A DNA stretch of 64,000 bases, taken from contig JALHPO010000005.1 in the NCBI GenBank assembly GCA_022842445.1, positions 1-64,000 on the forward strand, in the 5' to 3' direction. The notes under the pieces are model-generated. The model saw only the letters and a list, made by a program, of their open reading frames with translations. It was not told where the DNA came from and made no database searches. Shown one piece after another: positions 28,944 to 38,933 of this stretch. Position 1 is the stretch's first letter; every line of letters begins with the position of its first letter. The DNA comes from Nitrospira sp. (lineage in GTDB: Bacteria; Nitrospirota; Nitrospiria; Nitrospirales; Nitrospiraceae). Both the position numbers and the translations under genes were made by a program.

Positions 28944-29633
28944 ATGATTAAGATACTCCGCGATGCATCACACAACTATCCATGGCTGATCAAATCCATC
29001 ATGGGCATCTTGGCCCTGGTCTTCGTCGTCACGATGGGATGGTGGGGATTTGACGAAAAAGCGGGCAACGCCGTCGCCGATGTTGGCGATCTCTCGGTGT
29101 CACGCGATGAGTTCAAGCGCGCCTTCGAATTCATGTATCGCAGCTATAGAGAAAAAGGCGCCGGAGAAATCAAGGAAGAAACCTTCAAACAGATCGTGAT
29201 CGATCAATTGATCGAGAGCCGTCTCTGGGTCATCGCCGCGCGCGACATGGGCCTCACCGTCTCCGATACGGACCTGCGCGACACGATCATTCAAATTCCT
29301 GACTTCCAGAAGAACGGCGCGTTCGATCCCGACCTCTACCGCCGCCTGCTCGCCGCCAACCACTGGACCCCCTCTGCATTCGAAGCCATGCAACAGCAGG
29401 AGATTCTGGCGGGCAAGGCGCGGCTGATCGTACGCGACAGCGTAGCCCTGACCCCCTGGGAGATTGCGGAGGGACAGGCGCTCACGCCGAAACCGCAAGA
29501 TCCGGCTGCCGCACCGGCCAAGGACCGTGCGCTGCAGGACATGCTGTTCCAGAAACAACAGCGTGCCCTGGCTGCCTATCAAGAAGCGCTCAAAGCGAAG
29601 ATTCCAACCAAAATCCACCGCGAATTGCTGTAA
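28944..29633 (+). CDS. SurA/PpiD N-terminal-domain membrane-anchored protein lacking a visible PPIase domain
   Basis: Single N-terminal TM (IKSIMGILALVFVVTMGWWGF) then VADVGDLSVSRDEFKRAFEFMYRSYREK...; ends before any parvulin domain. Confidence 0.7.
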   Translation: MIKILRDASHNYPWLIKSIMGILALVFVVTMGWWGFDEKAGNAVADVGDLSVSRDEFKRAFEFMYRSYREKGAGEIKEETFKQIVIDQLIESRLWVIAARDMGLTVSDTDLRDTIIQIPDFQKNGAFDPDLYRRLLAANHWTPSAFEAMQQQEILAGKARLIVRDSVALTPWEIAEGQALTPKPQDPAAAPAKDRALQDMLFQKQQRALAAYQEALKAKIPTKIHRELL

Positions 29634-29753
29634 CGAGATACTGGAAAATCAGCCGGCAGCGCGCCCTGCCTTCGCCGGATCGCTTCGCGCAAGCAGATCC
29701 CATCCCTCCCAGGGCTCAATGTACGGAAGGCCGAGACAAGAACAGCCCGCAGC

Positions 29754-30773
29754 TTACAGAATCAGCATGGCATCGCCGTAGCTGTAGAAGCGATAGCGTT
29801 CACGAACCGCTTCAGCGTAGGCCTTCCGCATCGACTCCGTCCCGGCGAAGGCCGAAACCAGCATTGTCAGCGTGGTACGGGGCAGGTGAAAGTTCGTCAT
29901 AAGGGCATCGACGACTTTGAATTCAAAGCCGGGCGTAATGAAGAGCCGGCTTTCGCCTGACATCGGCGCCACCACACCTGTTTCACGGGCCGCGGTTTCG
30001 AGCGTGCGGACAACTGTGGTGCCCACTGCCACCACGCGTCGGCCCGCCTGCCTGGTCTGCGCAATGGCGCGGGCCGCCTCGCCACCGATCTCGAAATACT
30101 CTGCTCCCATCTCATGGTCCTCGATCCGCTCCACTGTCACCGGCTTGAACGTCGCCGGGCCCACGTGCAGCGTAATCATAGCTACCTGAATAGCTCGCTC
30201 CGCCAGCCGTGAGAGAAGATCCGCGGTAAAGTGGAGTCCGGCAGTCGGTGCGGCGATCGCACCCTCGTGTTTCGCAAAGAGCGTTTGGTACCAGCCATGA
30301 TCGTCCCGGCTAGGCGGACGTTTGATATAGGGCGGCAGCGGCATCTGGCCGCTCTCGCGCAGCAGCTGGACCACGGGAATCGGACTCTCGACTTTCACCT
30401 GCGTGCCGCCGGCATCCCGTTTTACAATGATCGCGCAAGACTGCCGATCGAATTCGATGACCTGGCCGGCATGGAAGGAGCCCTTGACCATAATCTCCCA
30501 GATGCCGTCTCCCAGATCCTTCACGAACAATACTTCGACCACTGTTCCCGATGGCTGCTTTCTCCCCGCGATCCTTGCAGCCATGACCCGCGTATCGTTG
30601 ACGACCAACAAATCGCCCGGGTCGAGCAGGGACGAAAGATCGGCGACATGGCGATGGCCGAGTGTCTGTGCTGTGCGATCCAGACACAATAATCGCGCAC
30701 GGTCACGAGGGATCACCGGCTGGGTGGCCACGAGTAATGGATCGAACGGAAAATCAAAGTCGGAGAGTTGCAT
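29754..30773 (-). CDS. queA: S-adenosylmethionine:tRNA ribosyltransferase-isomerase
   Basis: LSDFDFPFDPLLVATQP, LLVVNDTRVMAARI, APTAGLHFT, TNFHLPRTTLTMLVSAFAG. Confidence 0.96.
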   Translation of the reverse strand: MQLSDFDFPFDPLLVATQPVIPRDRARLLCLDRTAQTLGHRHVADLSSLLDPGDLLVVNDTRVMAARIAGRKQPSGTVVEVLFVKDLGDGIWEIMVKGSFHAGQVIEFDRQSCAIIVKRDAGGTQVKVESPIPVVQLLRESGQMPLPPYIKRPPSRDDHGWYQTLFAKHEGAIAAPTAGLHFTADLLSRLAERAIQVAMITLHVGPATFKPVTVERIEDHEMGAEYFEIGGEAARAIAQTRQAGRRVVAVGTTVVRTLETAARETGVVAPMSGESRLFITPGFEFKVVDALMTNFHLPRTTLTMLVSAFAGTESMRKAYAEAVRERYRFYSYGDAMLIL

Positions 30774-32011
30774 CAGGAGGCAGGAACCGGAGAAACGGGT
30801 GGAACCGGAGGCGTCTGAGTCTGAGACGCCGGTTGCAAATCCGTGCCCGGATAGTAGTAGCGAAGAATACTGGAAAATGAGTACCCCAATTCGGCCAGCT
30901 CTTTAGCGCCCCATTGGCACAAGCCGACTGCATGGCCTGCGCCATATCCTGTGAGGACGATGTCCTGGCCGAACGACTCAATCGTAAACTGTGTGCTGGG
31001 TACGACCGTATAGCCGACGGCCTTGCGTAGCTCTTCGCCCCGCAGTATCAGCTCCCCTTTGGAGTGCAGGATCCGCAAGGTCGCCACACGGCCCGCGCGG
31101 CTGTGGGAGAGCGGCGTCAGCGTCGCGATCGTCCCGACCGGAAATCCCAACTGCCTGAGATTGTTCTCCAGCACATCGACCCTGAAAGAGGCTTTCCACT
31201 GATAGTACGGAGACTCCAAATCGAACGGACACTCGACGCCTTTCAAGTAGGGCAAGTCTTTTGACCATACGACCATCGCATCTTCCGTGATTCCCGCAGC
31301 GGTCGACGAGAAGGCCGCATAGATCGGCGCGCCCTGATAGGTGATGACCAATCCTCTCGTGGACTCGACTGCCTGCTCCACCCGCGCATCGAGGCCGTGA
31401 CGACCGCGGTACACTTGATCCTGAATGCTCGCCGACACATCGTAATCCCTTGATGCACTGAGCATGTGTTGGTAGAGCGCATAGGTCCTGGCTGCGACTG
31501 CCTGTACCTTGAGCATTTCCGGATGCCATGCCGAATTGACCTCGGACGGCACCACTCCCTTCACATATTCTTCCAGATCGACCTGGTTGACGACCAGCAA
31601 CCCCTTGCCTCGTCGGAGCATCTGAAGCGACCCGCCGATTTGCACCGCCGACTTCTCATCTACCGACTGAACTGACGGGCCATTGCCGTTGCCGTTGCCG
31701 TTCTGCCGCGGCAGCCAGAGTTTCAGATCCTGATCGCCGGCGCGCAACGTCACCTGATCGCCGGCAGCGGGCGACCCGTTCAGCAGTATCGTCGTCCCCC
31801 GCAGTTCGATGCGAAGCACAGACCGGTGGGCCTGCGCCCGACCGTGCGCATCTGTCGCCCACATGACCTGATCGGCTTGTACTTCCAGCCGTTGGACGTC
31901 CATCGCCAGCAGCACACGGATAGCGGGTGCTGCCTGGACCGGAGTCGCAGCCAGACACCCTGCCCCAATGGCCGCAACAAACAGGCCGGCACAATACTGT
32001 CGTATGATCAT
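30773..32011 (-). CDS. SpoIID/LytB domain-containing protein
   Basis: LEEYVKGVVPSEVNSAWHPEMLKVQAVAARTYALY, STAAGITED, GYGAGHAVGLCQWGAKELAELG. Confidence 0.9.
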   Translation of the reverse strand: MIIRQYCAGLFVAAIGAGCLAATPVQAAPAIRVLLAMDVQRLEVQADQVMWATDAHGRAQAHRSVLRIELRGTTILLNGSPAAGDQVTLRAGDQDLKLWLPRQNGNGNGNGPSVQSVDEKSAVQIGGSLQMLRRGKGLLVVNQVDLEEYVKGVVPSEVNSAWHPEMLKVQAVAARTYALYQHMLSASRDYDVSASIQDQVYRGRHGLDARVEQAVESTRGLVITYQGAPIYAAFSSTAAGITEDAMVVWSKDLPYLKGVECPFDLESPYYQWKASFRVDVLENNLRQLGFPVGTIATLTPLSHSRAGRVATLRILHSKGELILRGEELRKAVGYTVVPSTQFTIESFGQDIVLTGYGAGHAVGLCQWGAKELAELGYSFSSILRYYYPGTDLQPASQTQTPPVPPVSPVPAS

Positions 32012-32262
32012 CGGCGAAAGAACCATCCTACGAGATAGAATAGCAGAGTCAGGACGACACTGAGGAGGATGCTGGTACCGATGGGAAAATAAAAACTGAC
32101 GTTGTCCCGCTTGAAGGACAGATCACCGGGCAGCTTTCCCAGCCAACTGAATGCGCCGCCCAGACCGGGAATACGATCCACCGCAAGGAACAGCAGGCCG
32201 AGGAGCATGATCCCGGCCCCAATTCCAATCAGCAGCTTGCCGAGCGCAGTCCATTCCGGCAT
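32008..32262 (-). CDS. DUF2905 family membrane protein
   Basis: LGKLLIGIGAGIMLLGLLFLAVDRIPGLGGAFSWLGKLPGDLSFKRDNVSFYFPIGTSILLSVVLTLL. Confidence 0.9.
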   Translation of the reverse strand: MPEWTALGKLLIGIGAGIMLLGLLFLAVDRIPGLGGAFSWLGKLPGDLSFKRDNVSFYFPIGTSILLSVVLTLLFYLVGWFFRR

Positions 32263-32331
32263 CTGGTTTCATCCCGCGTTACGCCTCTGAACGATTCGAG
32301 AACGCCGCTGCAAGACTGTTTCAGCGCCCTG

Positions 32332-33354
32332 CTAACCCTTCACCAGACATTCGGCGATCTGAATCGCATTCAACGCCGCTCCTTTGCGCAGATTGTCGGA
32401 GACGACCCAAAGATTGAGGCCGTTCGTGATGGATTCGTCCTCGCGCACGCGGCCGATATAGACCTCGTCTTTTCCCGTCGCATCCAGCGGCATCGGATAG
32501 AGCTTCTTCACCGGATCATCATACACGATCACACCCGGCATGGCGGCCAATGCCGCCCTCGCTTCATTCGGCTTCAGCGGCCGTTCCAACTCCACGTTGA
32601 TTGCCTCAGAATGGCAGCGTAACACCGGCACGCGCACGGTCGTCGCCGTCACGCGCAATGCGGGTGTGCCGAGGATCTTTCTGGTCTCCTTCGCAATCTT
32701 CACTTCTTCCGAGCAGTCGCCTCCGTCGTTGAACGAGCCGATGTGCGGCAGCAGGTTGAAGGCGATCTGATAGGGATAGACCTCCGCCTTGACGTCACGG
32801 AACGCCATCAGATCCTTCGTCTGATCCATCAGCTCATCCATCGCCGCTGCGCCGGTTCCCGAGACGGACTGAAACGTGGTTACGACCACGCGCTTTACCC
32901 CGGCCGCATCGAGCAACGGCTTCAAGGCCATGACCAGCGGCGTCGTCGTGCAGTTAGGGATCGATACAATACCTCTCGGCATCGCTTTCAACGCCTGGGC
33001 ATTTACCTCCGGTACCACCAGCGGGACGTCCGGTTCCATCCGAAACACCCCGCTGTCGTCGATCACGATGACACCAGCCGCGCCAAGCCGCCGGCCATAG
33101 TCTCGGCTGATCGCATCGGTCGCCGAAATCAGCGCGAAATCTACGCCCGCGAATGATGTCTCGGGGGTCAGCTCCTCGATCGTCCATTCCTTGCCCTGAC
33201 AGGACAACGTCCCTCCGGCTGAACGCTTCGATGCGAAGAGGCGGAGCGATTCCAGCGGGAATTTCCGTTCTTCCAGAATGTCCAACGTTTCCTTCCCAAC
33301 GGCGCCGGTCGCGCCGAGAATCGCCATGACATATTTCGATTTCTTTTTCAGCAT
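32332..33354 (-). CDS. asd: Aspartate-semialdehyde dehydrogenase
   Basis: MLKKKSKYVMAILGATGAVGKETLDILEERKFPL, SIPNCTTTPLVMALKPL, FQSVSGTGAAAMDEL. True start inside the longer ORF. Confidence 0.95.
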   Translation of the reverse strand: MLKKKSKYVMAILGATGAVGKETLDILEERKFPLESLRLFASKRSAGGTLSCQGKEWTIEELTPETSFAGVDFALISATDAISRDYGRRLGAAGVIVIDDSGVFRMEPDVPLVVPEVNAQALKAMPRGIVSIPNCTTTPLVMALKPLLDAAGVKRVVVTTFQSVSGTGAAAMDELMDQTKDLMAFRDVKAEVYPYQIAFNLLPHIGSFNDGGDCSEEVKIAKETRKILGTPALRVTATTVRVPVLRCHSEAINVELERPLKPNEARAALAAMPGVIVYDDPVKKLYPMPLDATGKDEVYIGRVREDESITNGLNLWVVSDNLRKGAALNAIQIAECLVKG

Positions 33355-33368
33355 TGATCCCTGCCTCT

Positions 33369-34586
33369 TTACAGCGCGATTTCTCGAATCCGGTGATTGA
33401 ATGTATCTGCGATGACAAGATGCCCCGCTCCATCTACGATGATGCCGAAGGGGTAATTGAGACTGGCGCTCAACGCTGCCCCCCCATTTCCACCATACCC
33501 GGTCGTCCCTATCCCTGCCACTCGTTCGAGCAGGCCGGTCGTGCAGTCCCACCGGCGAACCAGGTGGTTGTCGGAATCCGTAATGTAGAGATTCCCCTGC
33601 CGATCCACCGCCACGCCGGACGGTCTGGACAGGCTGGCTGACGGCGATTCTACATCGCCCTGATACCGGTACTCGCCGCCATCCCCCGCGACGGTTCTGA
33701 TACGTCCGCTGACAGGATCGATCGCGCGAATCCTCCCATTAAAGGTATCAGCGATAAAGAGCGTCCCGTCTTCCGCAAGCGCCAGGCTGCTCGGCCCGGA
33801 CAGCGCCGCCTCTGTTGCAGGAATCCCGTCTCCGTTGTATGCGGACGCTCCGGTTCCGGCGACCGTGCGGATAGACCCGGTTTCCAGATCGATCGCCCGC
33901 ACACGGTTGTTGCTCTGATCAGCCACGTATAAGATACCCGCATTACTCACGGCCAGCGCTGTTGGTTCATTCAACGCTGCCGTAGCGGCCGGGCCCCCGT
34001 CGCCGCCATACCGGGGTTGACCGGTACCGGCAATAGTGGCGATGGTTGCTGTGCCGGCTTCGACGCGGCGCACTCGATGGTTCATGGTATCGGCGATATA
34101 GAGATGCCCTTGCCGGTCCACGGCAACCGCAGTTGGAAAATTCAGACAGGCCTCGATAGCCGGCCCGCCATCGCCGCTGAATCTCTTCCTCGCTGCCTCC
34201 CCGTTGATGAGATATCGAACGGTCCCGCTCACATCCGCCTGCTGCCGATACTTCTGCGTGGCCGCCTGGCCGGCATCGGAAAAGGGATCGTCCTCGGTCA
34301 ACGGCAGCGCGTCCGTGTCCTGGCGACCAGGTGCCGGATCGCGCATGCCTCCAGCCATACCGGCGACAGTCGAGATAATCCCTGTCTCCCGATCGATCCT
34401 CCGGATGACGTGATTTTCAGAGTCGGCGATGAGCACGTGACCGTGGGCATCGATTGCCGTTCCCTTCGGTTCATTCAGCGCCGCACGAACAGCAGACCCG
34501 CCGTCGCCTGCATACTCAGGCTCGCCGTTTCCGGCAAGGGTTTCAATGATCCCTATGCGAAGACCCGTCGCCATCATCGACACCAT
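33369..34586 (-). CDS. NHL-repeat beta-propeller protein
   Basis: Multiple repeats of GDGGPA..A.LN.P.A.AVD..G.LYIADT.N.R.R. Confidence 0.9.
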   Translation of the reverse strand: MVSMMATGLRIGIIETLAGNGEPEYAGDGGSAVRAALNEPKGTAIDAHGHVLIADSENHVIRRIDRETGIISTVAGMAGGMRDPAPGRQDTDALPLTEDDPFSDAGQAATQKYRQQADVSGTVRYLINGEAARKRFSGDGGPAIEACLNFPTAVAVDRQGHLYIADTMNHRVRRVEAGTATIATIAGTGQPRYGGDGGPAATAALNEPTALAVSNAGILYVADQSNNRVRAIDLETGSIRTVAGTGASAYNGDGIPATEAALSGPSSLALAEDGTLFIADTFNGRIRAIDPVSGRIRTVAGDGGEYRYQGDVESPSASLSRPSGVAVDRQGNLYITDSDNHLVRRWDCTTGLLERVAGIGTTGYGGNGGAALSASLNYPFGIIVDGAGHLVIADTFNHRIREIAL

Positions 34587-34592
34587 AACTTG

Positions 34593-35666
34593 TTAGCTGA
34601 GATTGCGAAGAATCGCATCCCCCATCTCGGTCGTCCCGACGATCCGGGCACCGGGGCTTTGAATATCTTTGGTCCGATACCCGAGGTCGAGCGTTTTCAC
34701 GATAGCCTGTTCAATGGCCGCCGCTTCCTTCTCCAGCTGAAACGCATAGGACAGCATCATGGCCGCCGACGCAATCGTCGCGATGGGATTCGCGATGTTC
34801 TTCCCCGCAATATCCGGCGCACTGCCATGGATCGGCTCGAACAGGCCGACCTTGGCGCCGACACTGGCGGACGGCAACATCCCGATTGAGCCCGTCAGCA
34901 TCGCCGCCTCGTCGCTGAGAATGTCTCCAAACATGTTGTTGCACAGAAGCACATCAAACTGGCGCGGATTGCGCACCAACTGCATCGCGGCATTGTCCAC
35001 ATAGATATGCCCCAGTTCGACATCGGGATAGGAGGCATGCACCTCGATCACCACCTTGCGCCATAACTCGGACGATTCCAGGACGTTAGCCTTGTCCACC
35101 GACGTGACCTTTTTCCTCCGCTTTCGCGCAGCCTCGAAAGCCACCTTGGCAATCCGCCTGACCTCTTCCGTCGTGTAGACCTCCGTATTGATGCCCCGCT
35201 CTTCGCCGTTTGGTAATTTCTCAATGCCCTTGGGCTTGCCGAAATAAATACCGCCTGTGAGTTCCCTGATCACGAGGATATCGATCCCCTCAATCACCTC
35301 AGGCTTCAGCGTGGAGGCGTCGATGAGATTGGGATACACCTTGGCCGGACGAAGGTTTGCATAGAGCCCCAAGGCCTCCCGGATTCCGAGCAACGCGCGT
35401 TCCGGTCTGAGAGTGTAATCAAGCCCCTCCCACTTGGGGCCTCCCACCGCCCCCAGCAAGACCGCATCGCTTTGTTTCGCAAGCGCTAACGTCTCATTGG
35501 GCAACGGAACCCCCGCCTTGTCGATCGCCTGTCCGCCGATATCGGCAGCCACGAACTGAAACGTATGATGATACAACTCCCCGATCGCTTTCAAAATCTT
35601 CACCGCTTCGGGAACAATTTCTCGCCCCACACCATCACCGGCCAATACCGCAATTTTCGCGTTCAC
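34593..35666 (-). CDS. leuB: 3-isopropylmalate dehydrogenase
   Basis: [56 protein letters not shown]. Confidence 0.96.
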   Translation of the reverse strand: MNAKIAVLAGDGVGREIVPEAVKILKAIGELYHHTFQFVAADIGGQAIDKAGVPLPNETLALAKQSDAVLLGAVGGPKWEGLDYTLRPERALLGIREALGLYANLRPAKVYPNLIDASTLKPEVIEGIDILVIRELTGGIYFGKPKGIEKLPNGEERGINTEVYTTEEVRRIAKVAFEAARKRRKKVTSVDKANVLESSELWRKVVIEVHASYPDVELGHIYVDNAAMQLVRNPRQFDVLLCNNMFGDILSDEAAMLTGSIGMLPSASVGAKVGLFEPIHGSAPDIAGKNIANPIATIASAAMMLSYAFQLEKEAAAIEQAIVKTLDLGYRTKDIQSPGARIVGTTEMGDAILRNLS

Positions 35667-35704
35667 GTCACGCGCTCCTTCCTATCGCACAATGAGTCGA
35701 TTCG

Positions 35705-36067
35705 TTACTCCAACACCGTTTCATCTTCGATCCGCCAGGCAGGATCGACCAGACACAGAAACTCAACATCCACAGCTCCACTGTTTTCGAGCGACTGTTG
35801 CCCTCCGGGCGGGACATAGATCGTCGTTCCGGCTTCAATCGCCGTCACACAATCATCGATGGTAAAGCGTCCCTGCCCGGCAATGAAGTAATAGACCTCG
35901 GACGAGGTCAGAATATGCCGTTTCGATCGCTGGCCTGGAGGTAACACCCCGTGCGCAAGGCTATACCCCAGCTTCAGTTGGTGTGTAGTCGGGTGGAAGA
36001 TCTCTCGCAGACGCGTCAGATCACCGGCCAGAAATTCCGGACGATCCGCCAGCGTAACCTTGAACAC
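35705..36067 (-). CDS. Small cupin-domain protein
   Basis: SEVYYFIAGQGRFTIDD...GTTIYVPPGGQQSLENSG. Confidence 0.85.
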   Translation of the reverse strand: MFKVTLADRPEFLAGDLTRLREIFHPTTHQLKLGYSLAHGVLPPGQRSKRHILTSSEVYYFIAGQGRFTIDDCVTAIEAGTTIYVPPGGQQSLENSGAVDVEFLCLVDPAWRIEDETVLE

Positions 36068-36130
36068 GCAGCAACCCCCTTCAGTCGAACAGGCGCCTCG
36101 GAAGCGGAAAATGTACCGTGAGGGTGCGCG

Positions 36131-37678
36131 TCAAATCAAGTTCACCTTCTGCTCACCTTGAGCTTGTTTTGTCGCCAGGTAGGCCAGTTTGTTCAATGCG
36201 CTCAAATAGGCGCGAGCCGAAGCCGTGATGATATCAGTATCGGCTCCATGCCCCGAAACCGTCCGGCCGTCTTCCTGGACCCGCACCGAGACCTCACCCT
36301 GCGCGTCGGTTCCGCCGGTGATCGCCTTCACCACATACATCAGCAACGTGCTCTTTGTCTGCGTGATCGCGGCAATGGTGCGATAGACGGCATCCACCGG
36401 CCCGTCGCCGGTCCCGGTCTGGAGGACGGGCTTCCCGTCGATTTCCAGTTCGACCGTCGCCGTCGGGACTTGATCCGTTCCGCTCGAAATATGCATGGAC
36501 TTCAGGATGATCCGCTCCGCCATCTTAGCCAATTCTTCCGACACAATGACTTCGAGGTCCTCTTCGAAGATTTCCTTCTTTTGATCGGCAAGCTTCTTGA
36601 ACCGTTCGAACGCATGGTTGATCTCGTCTTCGGTCAGCGTGTACCCCAATTCGACCAACCGCTGCCGAAATGCGTGCCGGCCTGACAACTTGCCCATCAC
36701 CATCTTGCTCTCGACGAGGCCGACCGACTCCGGCCTCATAATTTCATAGGTCGTTTTGTCTTTAAGCAGACCATCCTGGTGAATGCCGGAGGTATGCGCA
36801 AACGCGTTGGCGCCCACGATGGCTTTGTTCGGCTGCACGACCATGCCCGTGATCTTGCTGACCAGACGGCTGGCTTTGGCAATCTCTTCGGTCCGGATCT
36901 TGGTGTCGGCGCCATAGAAGTCCTTTCTCGTTCGAAGCCCCATGACGATTTCTTCCAACGAGGTATTGCCCGCGCGCTCTCCGATTCCGTTGATCGTGCA
37001 CTCCACCTGCCCGGCCCCATTGACGATGGCCGCCAGACTGTTGGCCACGGCAACCCCCAAATCGTTGTGGCAATGGACTGAGATGACCGCCTGCTTGGCA
37101 TTGGGCACCTTGTCGCAAATCCCCTTGATCAACGCGCCGAACTCTTGTGGAACCGCATAGCCGACCGTATCGGGGATATTCACGGTGCCGGCCCCGGCCG
37201 CGATAACGGCTTCAATAACCTCGTACAAATAGGCCGGATCGGAACGGCTGGCATCCATCGGCGAGAACTCCACGTCGTCGACATAGCCCCGCGCCCGCTG
37301 GACCATCTCGACCGCGCGCTGCTTGGCCTCCTCGCGGGTCATCCGAAACTGATGTTTCAAGTGGATGTCCGAGGTTGAGAGGAACGTATGGATGCGGACC
37401 TTCGGCGCCCCTTTCAATGCTTCCCAGGCCCGATCGATATCTTCCGGACGAGCCCGCGCCAGGCTGCAAATCGTCGGCCCGTCCACTTCCTGAGCGATAC
37501 GCCGCACGGCCTCAAAATCACCGGGCGAACTGTACGCAAACCCCGCTTCGACGATATCGACGCCGAGACGCGCCAGTTGCTTGGCGACCATGACTTTCTC
37601 TTCTACATTCATACTGGCGCCCGGCGACTGCTCGCCGTCGCGCAGCGTCGTATCGAAAATTCGTATCATGCGTGTCAT
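36131..37678 (-). CDS. leuA: 2-isopropylmalate synthase
   Basis: [42 protein letters not shown]-terminal LeuA allosteric domain. Confidence 0.97.
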   Translation of the reverse strand: MTRMIRIFDTTLRDGEQSPGASMNVEEKVMVAKQLARLGVDIVEAGFAYSSPGDFEAVRRIAQEVDGPTICSLARARPEDIDRAWEALKGAPKVRIHTFLSTSDIHLKHQFRMTREEAKQRAVEMVQRARGYVDDVEFSPMDASRSDPAYLYEVIEAVIAAGAGTVNIPDTVGYAVPQEFGALIKGICDKVPNAKQAVISVHCHNDLGVAVANSLAAIVNGAGQVECTINGIGERAGNTSLEEIVMGLRTRKDFYGADTKIRTEEIAKASRLVSKITGMVVQPNKAIVGANAFAHTSGIHQDGLLKDKTTYEIMRPESVGLVESKMVMGKLSGRHAFRQRLVELGYTLTEDEINHAFERFKKLADQKKEIFEEDLEVIVSEELAKMAERIILKSMHISSGTDQVPTATVELEIDGKPVLQTGTGDGPVDAVYRTIAAITQTKSTLLMYVVKAITGGTDAQGEVSVRVQEDGRTVSGHGADTDIITASARAYLSALNKLAYLATKQAQGEQKVNLI

Positions 37679-37698
37679 ATTGTCACCTCTTTTCGATT

Positions 37699-37824
37699 CA
37701 GACTGCTCAAAACGGTCGTCCGGCAAGGCCGCAGGCGCAGAAGGCACCGCAGGCGTACCCGCTGGGGTACGTTGGGGATGCCTTCAAGACGAGAACGCAG
37801 CCGACGGCCGTTTTCAGCAGTCTG
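37699..37824. repeat. Long palindromic intergenic repeat, family P copy 2
   Basis: CAGACTGCTCAAAACGG...CCGTTTTCAGCAGTCTG; central CGTACCCGCTGGGGTACG. Confidence 0.8.
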
Positions 37825-37825
37825 T

Positions 37826-38089
37826 AAAAACACAAAAGCCCTCATCCCTCATAAGTCAGGGACGAAGGCTCGACGCACTTCGTGGTACCACCCTGTTTCA
37901 GCTCCAAACAACCCGACGTTGCTCAGAACCCTTCATTCAGCCCGTCACGTGGGCAACACGGAATCCACGACTCAGCGTTCATGGATTCAGGCTCGGAGGC
38001 GAGTTCGGCAATACCTGGGCTGGTTCGCACCGTCCACCAGCTCTCTCATATCCAGGCGCTTTGCCTACTACTCCTCGTCACAGCCGCTC
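37826..38089 (-). promoter_or_regulatory. T-box leader (tRNA-Leu, CUC specifier) upstream of leuA
   Basis: Minus strand: stem I with GAGGAGTAGTAGGC (AGTA motif), GGTGCGAACC and GAACTCGCC specifier loop; T-box AGGGTGGTACCACG antiterminator; terminator AGCCTTCGTCCCT-gacttatg-AGGGATGAGGGCTTTTGTGTTTTT. Confidence 0.92.
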
Positions 38090-38126
38090 AAAACTCTTCT
38101 CGCGCCCACTCCCATACCGGACGATT

Positions 38127-38933
38127 TTACGGTTTCGGCTCAAGCGACGGCGCTTCTGTTTTCGCCGGGCCCTTCTTCCCCATCGCCTGCGCAACCAGCC
38201 AGAATAAGCGCTCAACCGGCCCCATCAATGCATAGCCGGCAAAGATCACGAATAGCATAACCTGGGGCCACGCCGCCACCATCATCAACGTGAGGATGCC
38301 CCAGACCAGATAGGTAATCTGCTGGTGTCCCTTGAATTTGAGGTCTTTGAAACTGCGGTACTTGATCGTACTGACCATCAGGAACGACAGCGCCAGGGTG
38401 ATGATCAGAACGAAAACCGGCTTGACGTCCGCTCCCATTCGAATGGTGTAGTGATCGAATACGACCAGCGACGCCACGACTCCAGCTGCCGCTGGAATGG
38501 CCAGACCGGTAAAGTACTTGCCGTCTGACTGGGTCACGGTCGAATTGAACCGGGCCAGCCGCACCGCGCCCATTGCCACATAGGCGAACATAACCGCCAC
38601 CCCGAATGATCCCTGCCCGCTCAACGCCCAGGAATAGAGCAGAAGTCCCGGGGCGACCCCGAACGATACGACGTCAGAAAGCGAATCATACTCCAACCCG
38701 AAATGGCTCGTGCTGTTGGTCAATCTGGCCGACTTGCCGTCGAGGACATCAAACACCATCGCGACAAGAATCGCGATGGCCGCCATCAGGTAGTCGCCGT
38801 TGAATACCGAGAGAATCGCATAGACTCCGCACAACAAATTGCCGGTCGTGAAAAGATTGGGGATCAGATGCATGGCGGCCTTGCGCTGCTTACTGTCTTT
38901 GGCGAACGAGTTTTTGAACGCAGCGGTTTTCAT
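38127..38933 (-). CDS. pssA: CDP-diacylglycerol-serine O-phosphatidyltransferase
   Basis: LIPNLFTTGNLLCGVYAI, DVLDGKSARLTNSTSHFGLEYDSLSDVVSFGVAP; start inside the longer ORF. Confidence 0.93.
   Translation of the reverse strand: MKTAAFKNSFAKDSKQRKAAMHLIPNLFTTGNLLCGVYAILSVFNGDYLMAAIAILVAMVFDVLDGKSARLTNSTSHFGLEYDSLSDVVSFGVAPGLLLYSWALSGQGSFGVAVMFAYVAMGAVRLARFNSTVTQSDGKYFTGLAIPAAAGVVASLVVFDHYTIRMGADVKPVFVLIITLALSFLMVSTIKYRSFKDLKFKGHQQITYLVWGILTLMMVAAWPQVMLFVIFAGYALMGPVERLFWLVAQAMGKKGPAKTEAPSLEPKP

Noticed and set aside
33650-34586. Tandem DNA repeats that might look like a CRISPR or VNTR
   Set aside because: They are degenerate codon-level NHL repeats in a coding sequence; no identical repeats with unique spacers
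37388-38260. Plus-strand ORFs of 290, 208 and 117 aa near leuA
   Set aside because: They overlap leuA antisense, the palindromic repeat and the T-box leader
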